From: Dichetophora obliterata
Taxonomy: Eukaryota > Arthropoda > Insecta > Diptera > Sciomyzidae
Length of the DNA: 64,000 nucleotides
Direction of reading: 5' to 3'
Assembly (NCBI GenBank): GCA_963920525.1
Contig: OY986437.1
Coordinates: 32,151,563 to 32,215,562 of the forward strand
Within the stretch, counting starts at the first letter, position 1. The number at the start of each line of letters is the position of its first letter. The position numbers and the translations under genes are program-made. Positions 23,161 through 35,220 of this stretch are shown piece after piece. The notes beneath the pieces were generated by a model, which made no database searches, had not been told where the DNA came from, and worked only from the letters and a program-made list of their open reading frames with translations.

Positions 23161-23584
23161 ATCAATACAAATGAAAGCAAGGTTTTGGGAACCCGGATTC
23201 GAATTTTTTTGTTGTTTTATTTCTAAATCTGCATTATTTTGCAAACTGTTCTGTGTATTAAAAGTTTTTCTTTAATTTTTTTAAATATTTTCTTCATACA
23301 AAAATATAAGACTCGGAGTTTTTCCACATAAATATTTTCATATAATATAATACCGTCGCCCTAATTCTAATAGGACGAATGTCAAAGTTGGTCAAAGCAT
23401 CGTTTATTAGCGGTTTAGATAGATTGGTCAAAGCTACATCTATGTCCTTTTTTAGTTTTTAATGTTTGTATGAAAAAAGGGGAGGTAGAACGTTTAAGAA
23501 ATACATTATCGTATGAACTTCATACATATAATAAACAGTTTTCTTTGCCTCCTGAACAATAGATAATTTTGACTTACTTCGTAT

Positions 23585-23650
23585 TAGAATTAGGCCGACG
23601 ATATGTAATGTGTTAGTTTTCGAGAGCCCGGGTTCGAGACCCAACTCGGA
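23585..23650 (+). repeat. tRNA-like sequence with exact B box
   Basis: GGTTCGAGACC at about 23630-23640 is an exact Pol III B-box, flanked by GCCCG and CAACTCGG, which could form part of a T arm. The upstream A-box is weak. A related, inverted and decayed copy lies at 26736-26785 (GCCGAGTTGGGTC with CACATTACAT). It is best read as the head of a tRNA-derived SINE instead of a functional tRNA, because no cloverleaf can be completed. Confidence 0.45.
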
Positions 23651-23771
23651 TAAAAAACAAATTTTTTTGTTTGTTTTAAATCTACATTTTTTTACAAACT
23701 GTTCTGAGTATTTAAAATTTTTTTTGGAATTTTTTTTGTAATTTTTTTCATATAAAATAATAAAAAAAGAA

Positions 23772-23960
23772 TCAGAACCTTCAAATGGTAGGCCTTACAG
23801 GAGTACTCATCAATGCAGTGATCGTGGAAGGTGTATTGACGCCAATAATAGCAGTGGTAGCATGCCTTCCTTTGCGGAGCACTCTCTAAAATGCCCACTG
23901 GGTAAACCTTCCATGCTTGCTGTATTGATGAGTACTCCTGTAAGGCCTACCTTTTGAAGG
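23772..23960. repeat. Inverted repeat with GGTAGGCCTTACAGGAGTAC arms
   Basis: GGTAGGCCTTACAGGAGTAC at about 23786 and its exact complement at about 23931-23950 enclose about 110 bp that contain GCCCACTGGGT. The arms are 28 bp and nearly perfect. The interior matches the left side of the repeat at 22890-22960 in inverted orientation, so this is a second member of the same family. Confidence 0.65.
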
Positions 23961-24027
23961 TTTGGAGTCTTTTCATTTTATTTTTATAATAAAAATTTTT
24001 TAAAAATATTTGGAAAAAATTATAAAT

Positions 24028-26696
24028 GATCAGTAGCTCGTTCCTGTAACCCATAGCGATCGTAGTTACCGACTCATATTACCGATTTGCCGTCACTCTG
24101 ATATCATTCTCACCTGCAATGTTTCTGTACGTAACTGAATCGATTTCTGTTCGATTCGTTCGTTCCAAATCGATAAGCTATCACATGTTCCGATTTCATT
24201 TCAATGACAATGTGTCTCTTTTCGCAAGTGAGAATTCTACCAATTTATCAAATGTCAGTAATATTATGTATTATTAAGTTATAAATACTCGAAATATACC
24301 TTTAAAAATGGTTACTTTCTATAAGTCGAATTTTTTTCCTGATTGAAATATTTTGTATAAAACTCTTAAAAAGTTTTAGTGTTAAAGGTAATACAATTTA
24401 TAAATAATGCCTACTTACCAGAGAACTGCACTAGCCTACTTGAAACTCTATTTCAAGTACTTGCTTAAAATACAAGTTCAAGCTAGCTTGAGCTTGATAA
24501 TTTTGAATCAAGTATAGCTTTTAATTGAATATAAATAAGCCCATGACAGCTTTCGACTTGCAAGTATGCTAGCTTAAAAGCGAACGGCACGAAGTTTCAA
24601 GTAAAGGAAAGTAAAGCTTGAAAAGCTTGAAAAGCTTGATGATTTCGGCAAAAAGCTTAAAATTGAAGGCAAGTATCCATTTAAAGCAAATATCCAAAAA
24701 ATTCAATGAGCTTGTTTAGAGAGAGCTTAGGCGTAATAGGACTTTTAATGATTCTGTGGACTCAGTGGTTGGAAGTTTAAGGGTTAACTTATTTCGAAGA
24801 TGATGTCAAACTTCAAAATTTAAGATGGTGGATAGAGTTGCCACCTACATATTTTATTTTTTTTTGCGAATTCTTGTAATTTTTTAATTCTGACAACGGA
24901 TTTGATTTCGAATATAATGTCACAGTTTTAAAATTTAAGATGGAGGTTAGGGTTGCCTCATAAATTTTTACCACAATATTGCCACCTAATAATATGTATT
25001 TTTAAGAGTTTTAAACATCATTTATCAGTGTTAAGGGGTCGCTCATTTCGAATCTAAAGTCAGATTTTTTAAATTTCAGAATAAAAACAGATTTTTTGTA
25101 GTTTTATAAATTCGGGGCTGGCAAAAAAACGGGTCGCTGAATCCGAATCCGTTCTCAGAATTTCCAAATTATAAAATTTTGAAATAATAGGGCTGCCACC
25201 TAATAATATGTCTTTTCAAGAGTTTTAAAAGTCATTTATCAGTATTAAGGGGTCGCTGATTTCGAATCTAAAGTCAGAATTTTAAAATTCAAGATGGCGG
25301 AAAGGGTTGCCACCTTAATTTTTTGTAGTTTTATGAATTCGGCTGGAAAAAAATAATATACAAAAAATAGGTCGCTGAATCCGAATCCGTTGTCAGAATT
25401 TCTTAATTATAAAATGTTGAAATAATAGGGTTGCCACCTAATATTATGTCTTTTCAAGAGTTTTAAATGTCATTTATCAGTGTTAAGGGGGTCCCTGATT
25501 TCGAATTTGAAGTCAGAATTTTAAAATTCAAGATGGTGGATAGAGTTGTCACCTTGATTTTTTGTAGTTTTATGAATTCGGGGCTGGCAAAAAAAAAATG
25601 GGTAGCTGAATCCGAATCCGTCGTCAGAATTTCTAAATTATAAAATTTTGAAATAATAGGGATGCCACCTAATATAATGTCTTTTAAAAAGTTTGAAACA
25701 TCATTTATCAGTGTTAAGGAGTCGCTGATTTCGAATCTAAAGTCAGAATTTTAAAATTCAAGATGGTGGAAAGGGTTGCCACCTTAATTTTTTGTAGTTT
25801 TATGAATTCGGGGCTGGCAAAAAAAAATGTTACACCAAAAATGGGTCGCTGAATCCGAATCCGTTGTTAAAATTTCCAAATAATAAAATTTTGAAATAGG
25901 GTTGCCATCTAATATTACATCATAATAACAACAGAAAAAAAGTTACACGAACTCCGCATAATAAATGAAACGAACAACGAAACAAACGATCGTCAGTCGC
26001 ATAGAGTCGAAACCAGAGTTTAAAAGTAGAAAACTTGACTTTTTCCACCAACTCATGTGGGGTAGAAACAAAATAGAATCACGTCAGACATATGATTCGT
26101 TTTTCAGAAGCCAGTCGCGAATTGTAAGGAAAAAAAAAAGAAATTCAGTTCCTGAATATCAACTCAAAGCTTGATATTTTTTCAAGTAGCTTGATTATTA
26201 ATTTACTTGTTGCAGATCTCTGCTACTTACATAAAAGTTAAAAATTTTAGCAAAACAGTATTTGTTTGAGCTATGAAAAAGTAACCGGTTGCATATATTT
26301 ATTTGCTAAGTTTTTGCAGCACAGCGCTAAGTGTAAAATTATTTACATTATTTATAACCGCAACCATTAATACACATCATTATAACATAATTAATTTTCT
26401 AAAACTGCAAATATTCACTTTTTATTAACAAGACAAGCACCTATTTGTTATAAAGTAAAAAAAAATAATATATAATACTAAAATAATACATTCGAGTAAA
26501 CAGCTGCTTGTCATTTGACTCAATTTCGCAACTATTCTTCTCGATTTGTGTTCTTTTTCATCATGGTCCGAGTTTTTACCGATTTAAACGTACAGAAACA
26601 TTAGTTGTCACGAAATCGGTAACAAGGGATCGATAACGGCTGACGTAACACAAATCGGTAACTTGCCGATTTTGTTACAAGAACGAGCTACAGATC
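24028..26696. mobile_element. 2.7-kb TIR element with nested insert and internal minisatellite
   Basis: The left end GATCAGTAGCTCGTTCCTGT at 24028 is answered by the complement ending at 26696, with 21 of 23 positions matching. Subterminal CGATTTG/ATCGGTAA phrases are repeated near both ends. Inside, CTTGAA/AAGCTT-rich sequences near 24430-24660 and 26165-26215 look like the ends of a second, nested element. No transposase is visible, so the element is non-autonomous or decayed. Confidence 0.65.
24972..25915. repeat. Tandem repeat of about 222-239 bp, four units
   Basis: The phrase GTTGCCACCTAATAATATGT recurs at 24972, 25194, 25432, 25665 and 25904, and AGTGTTAAGGGGTCGCTGAT recurs at 25026, 25240, 25478 and 25709. 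Each unit also contains AAAATTCAAGATGG and GAATCCGAATCCGT. Degenerate half-units extend upstream to about 24765. The array lies in the interior of the TIR element at 24028-26696. Confidence 0.85.
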
Positions 26697-27120
26697 AAGA
26701 AAAAAAAAATAAAAAAAAAAATATTTCTTTTTGCCGAGTTGGGTCCAGATCTTTGAAATCCAACACATTACATATCATATTGTATGAAAACTTTTATATG
26801 GAAAAATTCTAAGGATTTTCTATTATTTTTGTATGAAGAAATTTTACAAAAAATTCCAAAAAAATTTTTAAATGAACAGAAAGGCTTTTAAAAAATTTCG
26901 CTCTCCCGAAACCTTACTTTCAATTGTAATGATGCAAACTAAGCTGAAGTTTGTTAACAACTGCGGTAAGCGAGTGGTTAAGATGTCGGACCGCCACATG
27001 AGAAAAAATTTGAACGTTGGTTCAAATTTGTATATGTCCATGAACGTCCACAGGGGGGAAACATTTTTCATATATCTTCATATTAAAGCAAAAAAGTAAG
27101 TTTAAATAAAAAAAATTTTA
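26697..27120 (+). mobile_element. tRNA-headed SINE fragment
   Basis: An A-box-like TAAGCGAGTGGT at 26967-26978, followed by TAAGATGTCGGACCGC, closely resembles the 5' half of a tRNA-Ser/tRNA-Leu-type gene. A B-box-like GGTTCAAAT follows at 27019-27027. The same head occurs at 23137-23074 (minus) and 63363. The short open frames across this region are not genes. Confidence 0.55.
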
Positions 27121-27736
27121 AGAGAGAAGAAAAAATTTTTAAATTGTAAGTTGCGCTTAAACTTAGGGCTTTGAGAACTTTGTTGATGAAAACGTCGTTT
27201 TTAGTTGTAGAAGTGTAAAATTTTGTGAAACATGTATTTTGATAAGATACATCATAATCAATCAAAAATTGGATTTTGAATTTTTTGTTACTTATGGCTT
27301 TTTTTGATTTCATATGACGATATGTTCATTATATATTTAATATATTTTGAAGAGAATACAAAAATACTTTTTTAAGGATAATTTATAAATAAAGCTGAGC
27401 TAAACCATTAATTTTTAAATAGTATGTTGTACCCGTTACTGTAAGGCTGTGCTCATATCAAGCGTTTTTGTCGCGATTTGATATGAACACCGCTCAAATT
27501 AAAAAAAAAAAAAAATTGCGAGTGAAATGTTGTAGCATTTTGTATGCATTCTAAAGGAGCGCTTATATAGGGGACTTCTGTAAAAGTGGGCGGATCACGC
27601 CCATTTATGGCACGATGACACTTATAAATAACACTGTCTTACTAAATATTATCGAAATACCCTATTGATATAAAAATAATATATACCGATTTCACTCATA
27701 TGTTTGATGCAATATATTTTTGAATTTATTTAAATA
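27121..27736. other. Dll intron, nothing recognised
   Basis: A+T-rich sequence. The phrase GTGCTCATATCAAGC and its inverted partner GATATGAACACCGC (27453-27500) form a small hairpin with ends resembling a short TIR element, but I could not define boundaries. Confidence 0.4.
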
Positions 27737-28138
27737 CTAGCTGATATACCCGGTGTTACTCGGGGAAAAACGTTAAATTTTGATGTTTAGATTTTATTCG
27801 TTCAGAAGATAACGATTTTTAGCCCGAAAAAATAAGCTTTTGACGTAAAGCGTATGGAACCGGTAACCTTAAATATGCTTTTTTCATTTACTGACTGAAT
27901 AGATCAATTTACTGACAGGCAACGGCAACGAAATATTCCGAGAGATTCTTGTTTTTATTTTACAGAAAATGATTTTTATTAATATATATGCATACGACAA
28001 ACGCGATTGGTTTGTGTCTAAGAAAAATATAGTACACTGCTGTCATTGTCATTTCACTGTTGTCATTTAATTTTATAGCAAATATTTTACTATTAGGAAA
28101 TTATTTTAGTGCATTTCAACTTGAATAAATGTACTTTC

Positions 28139-28205
28139 GATAGCTCAGTGGGCTCAACCATCAGTTTTGAAGCCATGAGGTGGTGGGATCGATTCCCACA
28201 ATGAG
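28139..28205 (+). repeat. tRNA-like segment with paired T arm
   Basis: TAGCTCAGTGGGC (about 28140-28152) matches an A-box. GTGGGATCGATTCCCAC (28182-28198) forms a perfect 5-bp T-arm stem around a 7-base loop. The anticodon arm and acceptor stem do not pair convincingly, so this is a tRNA pseudogene or a SINE head, not a confident tRNA gene. It lies within Helitron copy 1. Confidence 0.5.
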
Positions 28206-28360
28206 CGGAACAAATGATTTTTCAAAATTTTTTTATTATTTTTAATTTTTTCTTATTTTGGGGAAAATGCTACAAAACCAACTTTACCAAAAAGTAATGA
28301 AGATTAAAATCTCTTTCAGTTGCAAAAGTTACGGTTTTAAAATTAAAAATGAAGAAATTT

Positions 28361-28970
28361 AAAGTTTTTTCTTAAATGACCTCTATATTTATTATGTTGA
28401 CTTTATATGATTTAAATACAAATTCTAAATGTTTGATAGATTAAATCATACATATAGACCAAACGGAAACAGCTTAAAACAAAATCAGCAAAAATCTAAA
28501 AACAACTTCAGTAATCATGCTTTGTTAGTGGAGACTTCCAGCAGGCTGTTGGACTCCATATAATAACATAAGCATAGAGACTTAAGTAAAGCAAAAATAC
28601 AACAACAAATGTGAAATTATGAAATTGAGAAAAACTGAGAAAATGACACTTCAAATCTCATCGCCTCCGTGGTGCAGTGCGTTAGTGCGCGCTTGCACGG
28701 GTATCACAAAGATTTCTGATGAAGCCTTTAGCCGGGCCGAAATTGCAATAAGATCAGCTAGTGATTTTTCCTTTTCATATTGAAAAACTTTGTTGTTGTT
28801 GTTGTTTCTTTGGAAAGATTTGCTAGAACAACTAATTGTTCTAACTTTGACCTTAAGCTCAATAAACGATTTCAAACTATCAAACAACTAGAATTTGTAT
28901 TTAAAATCAAGTAGATTTAAACTATCAAACATTTAGAATTTGTATTTAAATCATATAAAGTCAACATAAT
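28361..28970. mobile_element. Foldback MITE family E, copy 1
   Basis: The left arm includes TTATGTTGACTTTATATGAT and the right arm ends with its complement at 28970. Pairing arms of about 48 bp also include AAATTCTAAATGTTTGATAG. The interior holds a segment with TCCGTGGTGCAGTGCGTTAG (about 28667), a Pol III A-box-like phrase, and CTTCCAGCAGGCTGTTGGAC. Related copies are at 44797-45012 (short) and 52950-53464 (left end lost). The family has no coding capacity here. Confidence 0.78.
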
Positions 28971-29647
28971 TAAGAAATTTTTTTTCGCTTAGAAGATTTG
29001 ATTTTGATTATTAAATGCCAGAAAAAAGTTAGTTTTTGCAGTAAAGTATGTTGCATTGAATTTAGCTTGTGTGGGCGAAGCCACGCCAAGTTTCTAATGC
29101 CCGTGCCAGTTTTCCAGTAGAAATGCCTGACCAATAAGTAACTCCATACTGAATTTCATTGTTATATGATATTTATTTCTAAAGCTATTCGATATCATAA
29201 ATTTGAATTGTATGGGCGGTGTTACACCCCTTTTGCCTATACTTGCTCAATTTTGCCAGTCAAAAGACACGACTAAATAGTACGTTCTAACCGAGTTTCA
29301 TTAATGTGTGACTTATAGCTTAAAAGTTATACTGAAAATTTGGGCTGCTAAAAAAGTGCCACGCCCTATTTCCAACGCCCATAAAATTTACCAGTAGAAC
29401 GGCAAGTGAAAATTAAGGTGGAATACCAAATTCCGTTGCTGTGCGACCTATAATTCCAAAGCTATTTGATATAGAAGATTTGATTTGTATGGGAGGTGCC
29501 ACGCCCCAAAGTTTTTCCGATATTTTAATAGTTATTCTGCTACTTGGGATGAACACAAATCCAAAAATAAAAGATCATTAAAATCGGTCCAGCCGTTCTT
29601 GAGTTATGAATGGTGTAACAAACCCGACTTTGTTTTATATATATAGA

Positions 29648-30404
29648 TTAGTTTAAATGGTAATCCATTCTAGCAATTCTGCAATAGAAACAGCCAACAC
29701 CTTTGCAATGGTATCCCGTAAATAAAAATCGCATAAACAATTAAGTTCTTTGAATTTTAGTGAAATTAATATAAAAAAAGTCAAACAAAATCATGAAATT
29801 CCGCATTATATTTTGTTCCACGGAAAATTTAATATTTTCTGATGCAGATTGGATAAACTTTTTTATTACTACTATTTCTGTTGTTTTTTATTTTTAGTTA
29901 CCATACCAGCCGATATTTTTAAAAAAAACTCGATTTTTAGAGGTTCGGTCAAACCATTCCAGCTCACGGATGGCTTACGATAGAGTCGAAATATTTGGGA
30001 AATCATCATAATATAAATCAGGAATTATTTTAAGCATTAGTGCCGAACAACTTTTTTTCGTGAGGCGCCTTAATGGATATGTCAGTAGTTTTTTATTTCA
30101 AGTTAATATTTATATTGCTTTTCTTTCTAACGTTCATTCTCAAAAAGGGCTTCCAGCAGGCTTCTTTTAAGTCGCGAGAGAGGAAGGCCTAGAAAATTTT
30201 CTCGTTTCATATAAAAAAGTTAATGGGGTTGGATATAAATACGGAAAGGTTAAAAAACCCATATGATGGCCTGTTAGAAGCGCTTCAAAGCCCTGCTTTT
30301 GCCCACTGGGAAGAAGTAAGTGAAAATTGTTTGAATGTATCTGGAAATATTTCAGTGCCCTAGAGTCCAAGGCATCGTGCACAAAAATGCCATGATGATT
30401 TATT
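29648..30404. other. Intron with SINE body fragment and CCCACTGGG repeat
   Basis: The body phrase of the tRNA-headed SINE family (GTTAATATTTATATTGCTTT) occurs near 30100, without a recognisable head. GCCCACTGGG at 30301 matches the family boundary seen at 22890 and 23888. The remainder shows nothing recognisable. Confidence 0.45.
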
Positions 30405-32870
30405 TAAGAAACCTATTGTATGAGTTGAGATGAGATGATCAAGCCGAAAGGATGATCACTATGGACGGGGTGAGGAGTGCTATACGCTTATTTGCTCCGT
30501 ACAAAACATCAGGGATGGACGGTATATTCCCTGCTATGATGCAATGGGGGGAAGATCTCATTGCACCTAGGCTGTGGGGTATATTCGTTACTTGCCCAGC
30601 GACTGGGTATGTTCCGAGAGTCTGGAGAGAGGCAAAAGTTGTCTTTCTTCCGAAGCCCGGAAAAAAGATTATGCGGAGGCGAAGTCATTCAGACCGATCA
30701 GCCTAACATCTTTTCTCTTGAAAACGATGGAAAGAGTGATGGTTGACTCTCTTGAGAGCACCTCGCTGATGCAAAATCCTCTGAGTAGATGCCAACATGC
30801 ATATAGAGCAGGTAGGTCTACGGAGAGTGCTCTTCACGAATTGGTAAGAGTGGCTAAAAAGGAGGTATTTTCAGGAGGCATTGCGATGGCCACATTTATG
30901 GACATCGAGGGTGCTTTCGACAAATTATGCTTTGGAAGACTGCGGCAAGCCCTGACAGAACGCAATGTAAGCCCAATGATAGCAAATTGGGTGGACAATA
31001 TGCTCAAACACAGGGCTGTCAACATGCAGAATGGTAGAGTAAAGACTAGAGGTAGAGTAAGTAGAGGATGTCCCCAGGGCGGGGTGTTATCGCCAACCCT
31101 GTGGAACATAACTGTGGACTCACTACTGGTTAGACTGGATCAATCGGGCATACACACGATAGGGTATGCAGATGACATTGCGTTGGTGGTCCGCGGCAAG
31201 TTCATTGACACCATCTCTGACATCATGAAGGGAGCACTCCGAATGGTGGAGGAGTGGTGTCGAGAACAAGGCCTTACCGTAAACGCAGGCAAGTCAGACA
31301 ATATTCTCTTTACTAGAAAGAGGGTAGGCCTGAGGACAGAACCACTCAGACTTTTTGGAGCTGAAATCAACATGTCCACGAAAGTTAAATATCTAGGGGT
31401 AACCCTTGATAGCAAACTGAACTGGAACGAGCATGTAGAAGATAGGGTTCAAAGAGCCAAGAGGGTTCTGTTCCAGTGCAGACGCGTTTGTGGTCTCAAA
31501 TAGGGGCTAAACCCAGAGGCTATGAAATGGGTTTACACTATGATGGTTAGACCTGTCATCAAGTATGCTTCGGTGATTTGGTGGACAAAAGTCAGCCAGA
31601 AAATCATTAAGAAGAGACTGGACAGAGTCCAACGGCTGGCGTGTGTTGGAATAACAGGTGCAATACGCACCACTCCAACAAGCGCAATGGAGGTTCTGTT
31701 AGGTATGCTGCCGTTGGATTTAGAAATAAAGAAAACAGTGGCGCCGTCAGCCCTCAGGATGTTGCGAAATGCTACGTGGCATGGGGCAACGGCCCTGCAT
31801 GGTCATATTCGCATCCTTGATATTGTACAGAGAGATGTCAGGGAGGCGTTTATGCCTATGGACGGAAGGCAGAGAGTAAAAATAACAGAAAAATGTTATA
31901 AAACTCTTATAATGGATGGAGCCGTTTGTGAAGAAATCGCTGGTAGCGATATCAGTATATTCACAGACGGCTCTCTGATGAATGGCCGGGCTGGGGCAGG
32001 CGTGTACTCAAAAGAGTTAAGCCTATCCTGTGTACTGCGGTTGGGGAGGTTTGTGTCTGTATACCAGGCAGAAATGCTTGGCGTAGTGCATGCGCTCGAC
32101 CACCTGATTGATGGCCGGATCAGTGGCAAGAAAATTGTCATCGCTCTCGACAATCAGTCTGTGATTAGGTGTATGCAACGGACAGACATCACTTCCAGGT
32201 TGGCCATAGAATGTCTTACGAAACTCAATAGCTGCCCCCAGACGAATGAGCTCACACTTATGTGGGTGAGAGTACACTCTGGCATAGAACAGAATGAAGA
32301 AGCTGATTCTTTAGCAAGAGCAGGATCAGTAGAAGAATTCTGTGGACCAGAACCACGTATCGCCATAGGCGACAATATGATGGCAGGCCTTATTAAACAA
32401 TGGACGGACTCGGAAAACAGTACAAGGTGGGAAGAAGCTGTTAATTGCAGGCAATCAAAGGCGGCCGTGAAGTGGTCTCGTAGTGAGGCAGCAAAAGTTA
32501 TCCGATACAATCGAAGGACTTTAAGCTGGCTTACTGCACTGGTCACAGGACACGGTCCCTTCATGTACCATCTCGGGAAGATGACTCTGACCGAGGACGA
32601 TGCGTGTAGGTTATGCCTAGAGGAGCCGGAAACAGCAGCACACATTCTGTGCCAGTGTCCGGCGCTGGCAAGCATAAGATTGACCACTCTGGGACGCCCA
32701 TTTATTGGCGAAGCCGAGATTGGTCAACTAACCTATAAGGATATGCTTGAGGTGACAAAGGATGCTTACACAAGGAGCATGCTCACGTACGAGTACTCCG
32801 AGCAGTAGTACCCTTTGTCCAATGGGGGACGAAAAGGGACCCACTGCGGTCTGCTTCGGCAAATCCCCAA
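30405..32870 (+). mobile_element. LOA-like non-LTR retrotransposon with RNase H, 5'-truncated
   Basis: A LINE with a reverse transcriptase followed by an RNase H domain and a C-terminal CCHC motif. It begins abruptly near 30405, so the endonuclease and any gag-like ORF are missing (5' truncation). After the stop at 32806-32808 there is a short 3' UTR containing GGACCCACTGCGGTCTGC. The DIEGAFDKL and YADDIALVVRGKF phrases together with a downstream RNase H fit the LOA clade best; other I-group clades with RNase H are the alternative. Confidence 0.82.
30452..32808 (+). pseudogene. Reverse transcriptase-RNase H of the LOA-like element, two lesions
   Basis: Reverse transcriptase motifs in order: KPGKK, FRPISLTSFLLK, CQHAYRAGRSTESALHE, FMDIEGAFDKL, GCPQGGVLSPTLWN and the YADDIALV active site (about 31162-31185). 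The RNase H follows with FTDGS (31960s), YQAEMLGVVHAL, ALDNQS and VRVHSGIEQNEEADSLAR, carrying the expected acidic residues. The C-terminus has C-x2-C-x8-H-x4-C (about 32610-32660). The frame is broken by a frameshift near 30665 (between KPGKK and YAEAKSFRPIS) and a TAG at 31501-31503. With only two lesions in about 2.3 kb, this is one of the younger insertions in the window. Confidence 0.85.
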
Positions 32871-33750
32871 CTTATTATATATACTGTATGAGATACATTT
32901 GTCGATAATTCCTTAACACATCTGTCTTGTTTTCGTTCTTCGAAAACATAAAGTTTTCAAACACTGCACGAATTCGAAACTTTTATATGAGATTTTCGTC
33001 AATGAAATGTACAAACGAATCAGCATGTTTCGTCAGATATGAAGAAAAATCGTGCAAGATTCATTCAAGATTCCTTTAAGACATGGACTTCTGGGAGTGT
33101 TCCTAGTGATAATCAATATTTTTTCCTAGTGCAAAAGTAGAACAAAGAGCATTGAAACAATTAAAGCTTAACAAAAAAGTCTTGAATGTACAAAAAAACT
33201 AAAAGTAACGAAGGTCAAAGTTCAGCTAGACAAAAAAGAATAAAAATGAAAATGTTATTAGTAGCAAGAAATCTTAATATTTTCAATGTTGGTAAATATT
33301 TGCATACCATTAACTTACTGGCCATACAAAAACAAAAAAACCGAAAAGTTCGGCAGCGACGCTCCTGTCCCACCAGTAGCTCTGTCCATGCGTCTGTCCA
33401 ACATAACCAACACTATTTGTTCTAAAGTCCGACAACCAAACCGCGCTTTGCACTGCCCTGTCGCTCTGCCTGCTTTACGTTCAATAAACAACTTCCGCTA
33501 GCTGCTTAAGTTAAGAGGCGGTTTTAATTAGTTCAAAAACTGAACTTTTTCTCCTCTTTCTTAAGAGTTAACTTTAGCTGTATGGAAAGAGCTCTTGTGT
33601 TTGTTGTTGTTGTTGGTGTTGTTGTTGCCGTTATTTTATTACTCTATTTACAACAATAAAAACAATAAATAACCAACAAACGCACGTGTATTTAAACAAT
33701 TTGCACCATCAAGCGTTGAGCTATAAACAAAAGAAAACGACAAGCACACT

Positions 33751-33788
<38 letters not shown>

Positions 33789-34600
33789 ATATTGTTAGTT
33801 AGATTGGTAAAAGCTACTACAGTAAAAATATTGTAATTGTTGTTGTTGTAACACCCCTTGCATATTTCTGCACAAACAGTCATAAATTACTTTTTTCTGC
33901 CGCACACGTTTAACCCTTACATAGCCGCAGGCTTTTTAGGCGCTATCATTGCCAGCGTGGCATTGCTACCAACTTAACGCAGCCACAATAACAATATCAA
34001 CAACAACAACAAGAATAACAAACAACTGCAACAGAAAGTGTATCATTTCAATTGCATTCAATTGTTGTGCTCCACGTTGACTTTTGTTGATTTTCATTGA
34101 TTTTATTAAGGTTTTTCTTTGTTTTGCTTTCTCCTTGTCCTGCTCCTCCTCTCAGCTTTCCTATCTTTTTAAGAAAAAATTCAGCTAACTTGGCTAAAAG
34201 GCATAAAAGATGGGGGTGTGTCTGTCAGTTTGTTTATTTGTTGGCTTAGTTTTAGTGTTGCATGTCTTAATATTTATAAGCTTAAAAGTGTTGTTGCCAA
34301 ATATTTTTGGCTTGGTTTTTACTGTTGTCGTTGTTGTTGTTATTGTTGCTTTAATGTGTCTAGTTGAGTTAGCGCTATGTTTACCAAAACTAATTTTGTG
34401 TTAAGACTACGATTGACAGCTGCCACTTTAAGACTTTGGTAGTTGCAGTTATTGTTGTTGTTATAGTTTTTGCATTTTCAACATTATTTAGCGCCTGCGG
34501 TTAAGTTAGTTGATATATTATGCAGGCCAGGCAGACAGAATAGCATGCAAATACGTTTAGTGCGATCAAAAATTTTAGTGTAATTTTTGCATGTTTGGCC
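32871..34600. other. Unique Dll intron DNA with (GTT)n and (AAC)n microsatellites
   Basis: This is mostly unique sequence and is more complex than the flanks, with a G+C-richer block at about 33345-33500. Triplet runs lie at 33597-33632 (GTT/GTTGTT) and 33749-33787 (AAC). Such CAA/GTT-rich unique DNA is common near dipteran developmental genes, so this is a possible regulatory area. Open frames here are low-complexity artefacts. Confidence 0.45.
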
Positions 34601-34729
34601 AATTTATACAGGGTGTTTTTGAAGAGTCAAAAGCTGCTAATTTGAAATTATACGTTATAAAATAAACTTAAGTTCTTTGTTTGCTTTTCAAATAATACTT
34701 TTTATACCCCCACGTTTGTTTAAATTAAT

Positions 34730-35220
34730 TTTGTCACTCCCTTTGTAACACCGATTAGGAGGCGTGGCCGGTATAGAAAAGTATATATATATTCCTGATC
34801 AGCATCACATCCTGAGTCGATTTAGCCATTTCCGTCTGTCCGTCTGTCCGTAACGAAATTCAAAATATAAGCTTTTTATACAAAAATGGAGGTCAAGTTC
34901 GAATCTGAGCAAAATCGGATGAAAACCACGCCTACCTCCCGTACAAAGTGACTTAACCAAAATGGTAAGATCTCTTTAAATTCCACAAAAATCAATTTAA
35001 TGACTTCAAATTTCGCACTGTGTCTTAAATATTGAATATTTATTTTGAGTATTAAATTTGTAAAAATCGGAAGAAAACCACGCCTACCTCCCGTACAAAG
35101 TGACTTAACCAAAACGGGAAAATCTCTTTATATATATTTAACAGTTTGCTTAAGACTTTATTTATACTCTAATTCGGCCGTGGTTGTATTTTAACTTCGG
35201 CCCAATCGAAGATAATTCCT
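34730..35220. repeat. Dispersed dipteran-type repeat with internal 150-bp duplication
   Basis: TTCCTGATCAGCATCACATC with GAGTCGATTTAGCC and CCGTCTGTCCGTCTGTCC (34790-34850) is a phrase I recognise as widespread in fly genomes, though I cannot name the family securely. Downstream, a segment with AACCACGCCTACCTCCCGTA occurs at 34924 and 35076, a direct repeat with a period of about 150 bp. Confidence 0.55.

Larger units (their letters stand above)
27737..29647 (-). mobile_element. Helitron, non-autonomous, minus strand, copy 1
   Basis: On the minus strand the element begins TCTATATATATAAAAC (29647 downward) and ends with a GGGTATATCAGCTAG terminus at 27737. The base before TC is A and the base after CTAG is T, so it sits between A and T as Helitrons do. 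A short GC-rich hairpin (CCCGAG/CTCGGG-type, with CACCGGGT) precedes CTAG. The GAACGGCTGGACCGATTT phrase close to the 5' end is a hallmark of many insect Helitrons. No Rep or helicase domain is present. A foldback MITE (28361-28970) and a tRNA-like segment (28139-28205) lie inside. Confidence 0.85.

Noticed and set aside
28139..28205. Functional tRNA gene
   Set aside because: T arm pairs perfectly but the acceptor and anticodon stems do not.
34210..34404. Hydrophobic 64-residue frame
   Set aside because: Val/Leu-rich translation of GTT-rich simple sequence, no partner or homologue seen.
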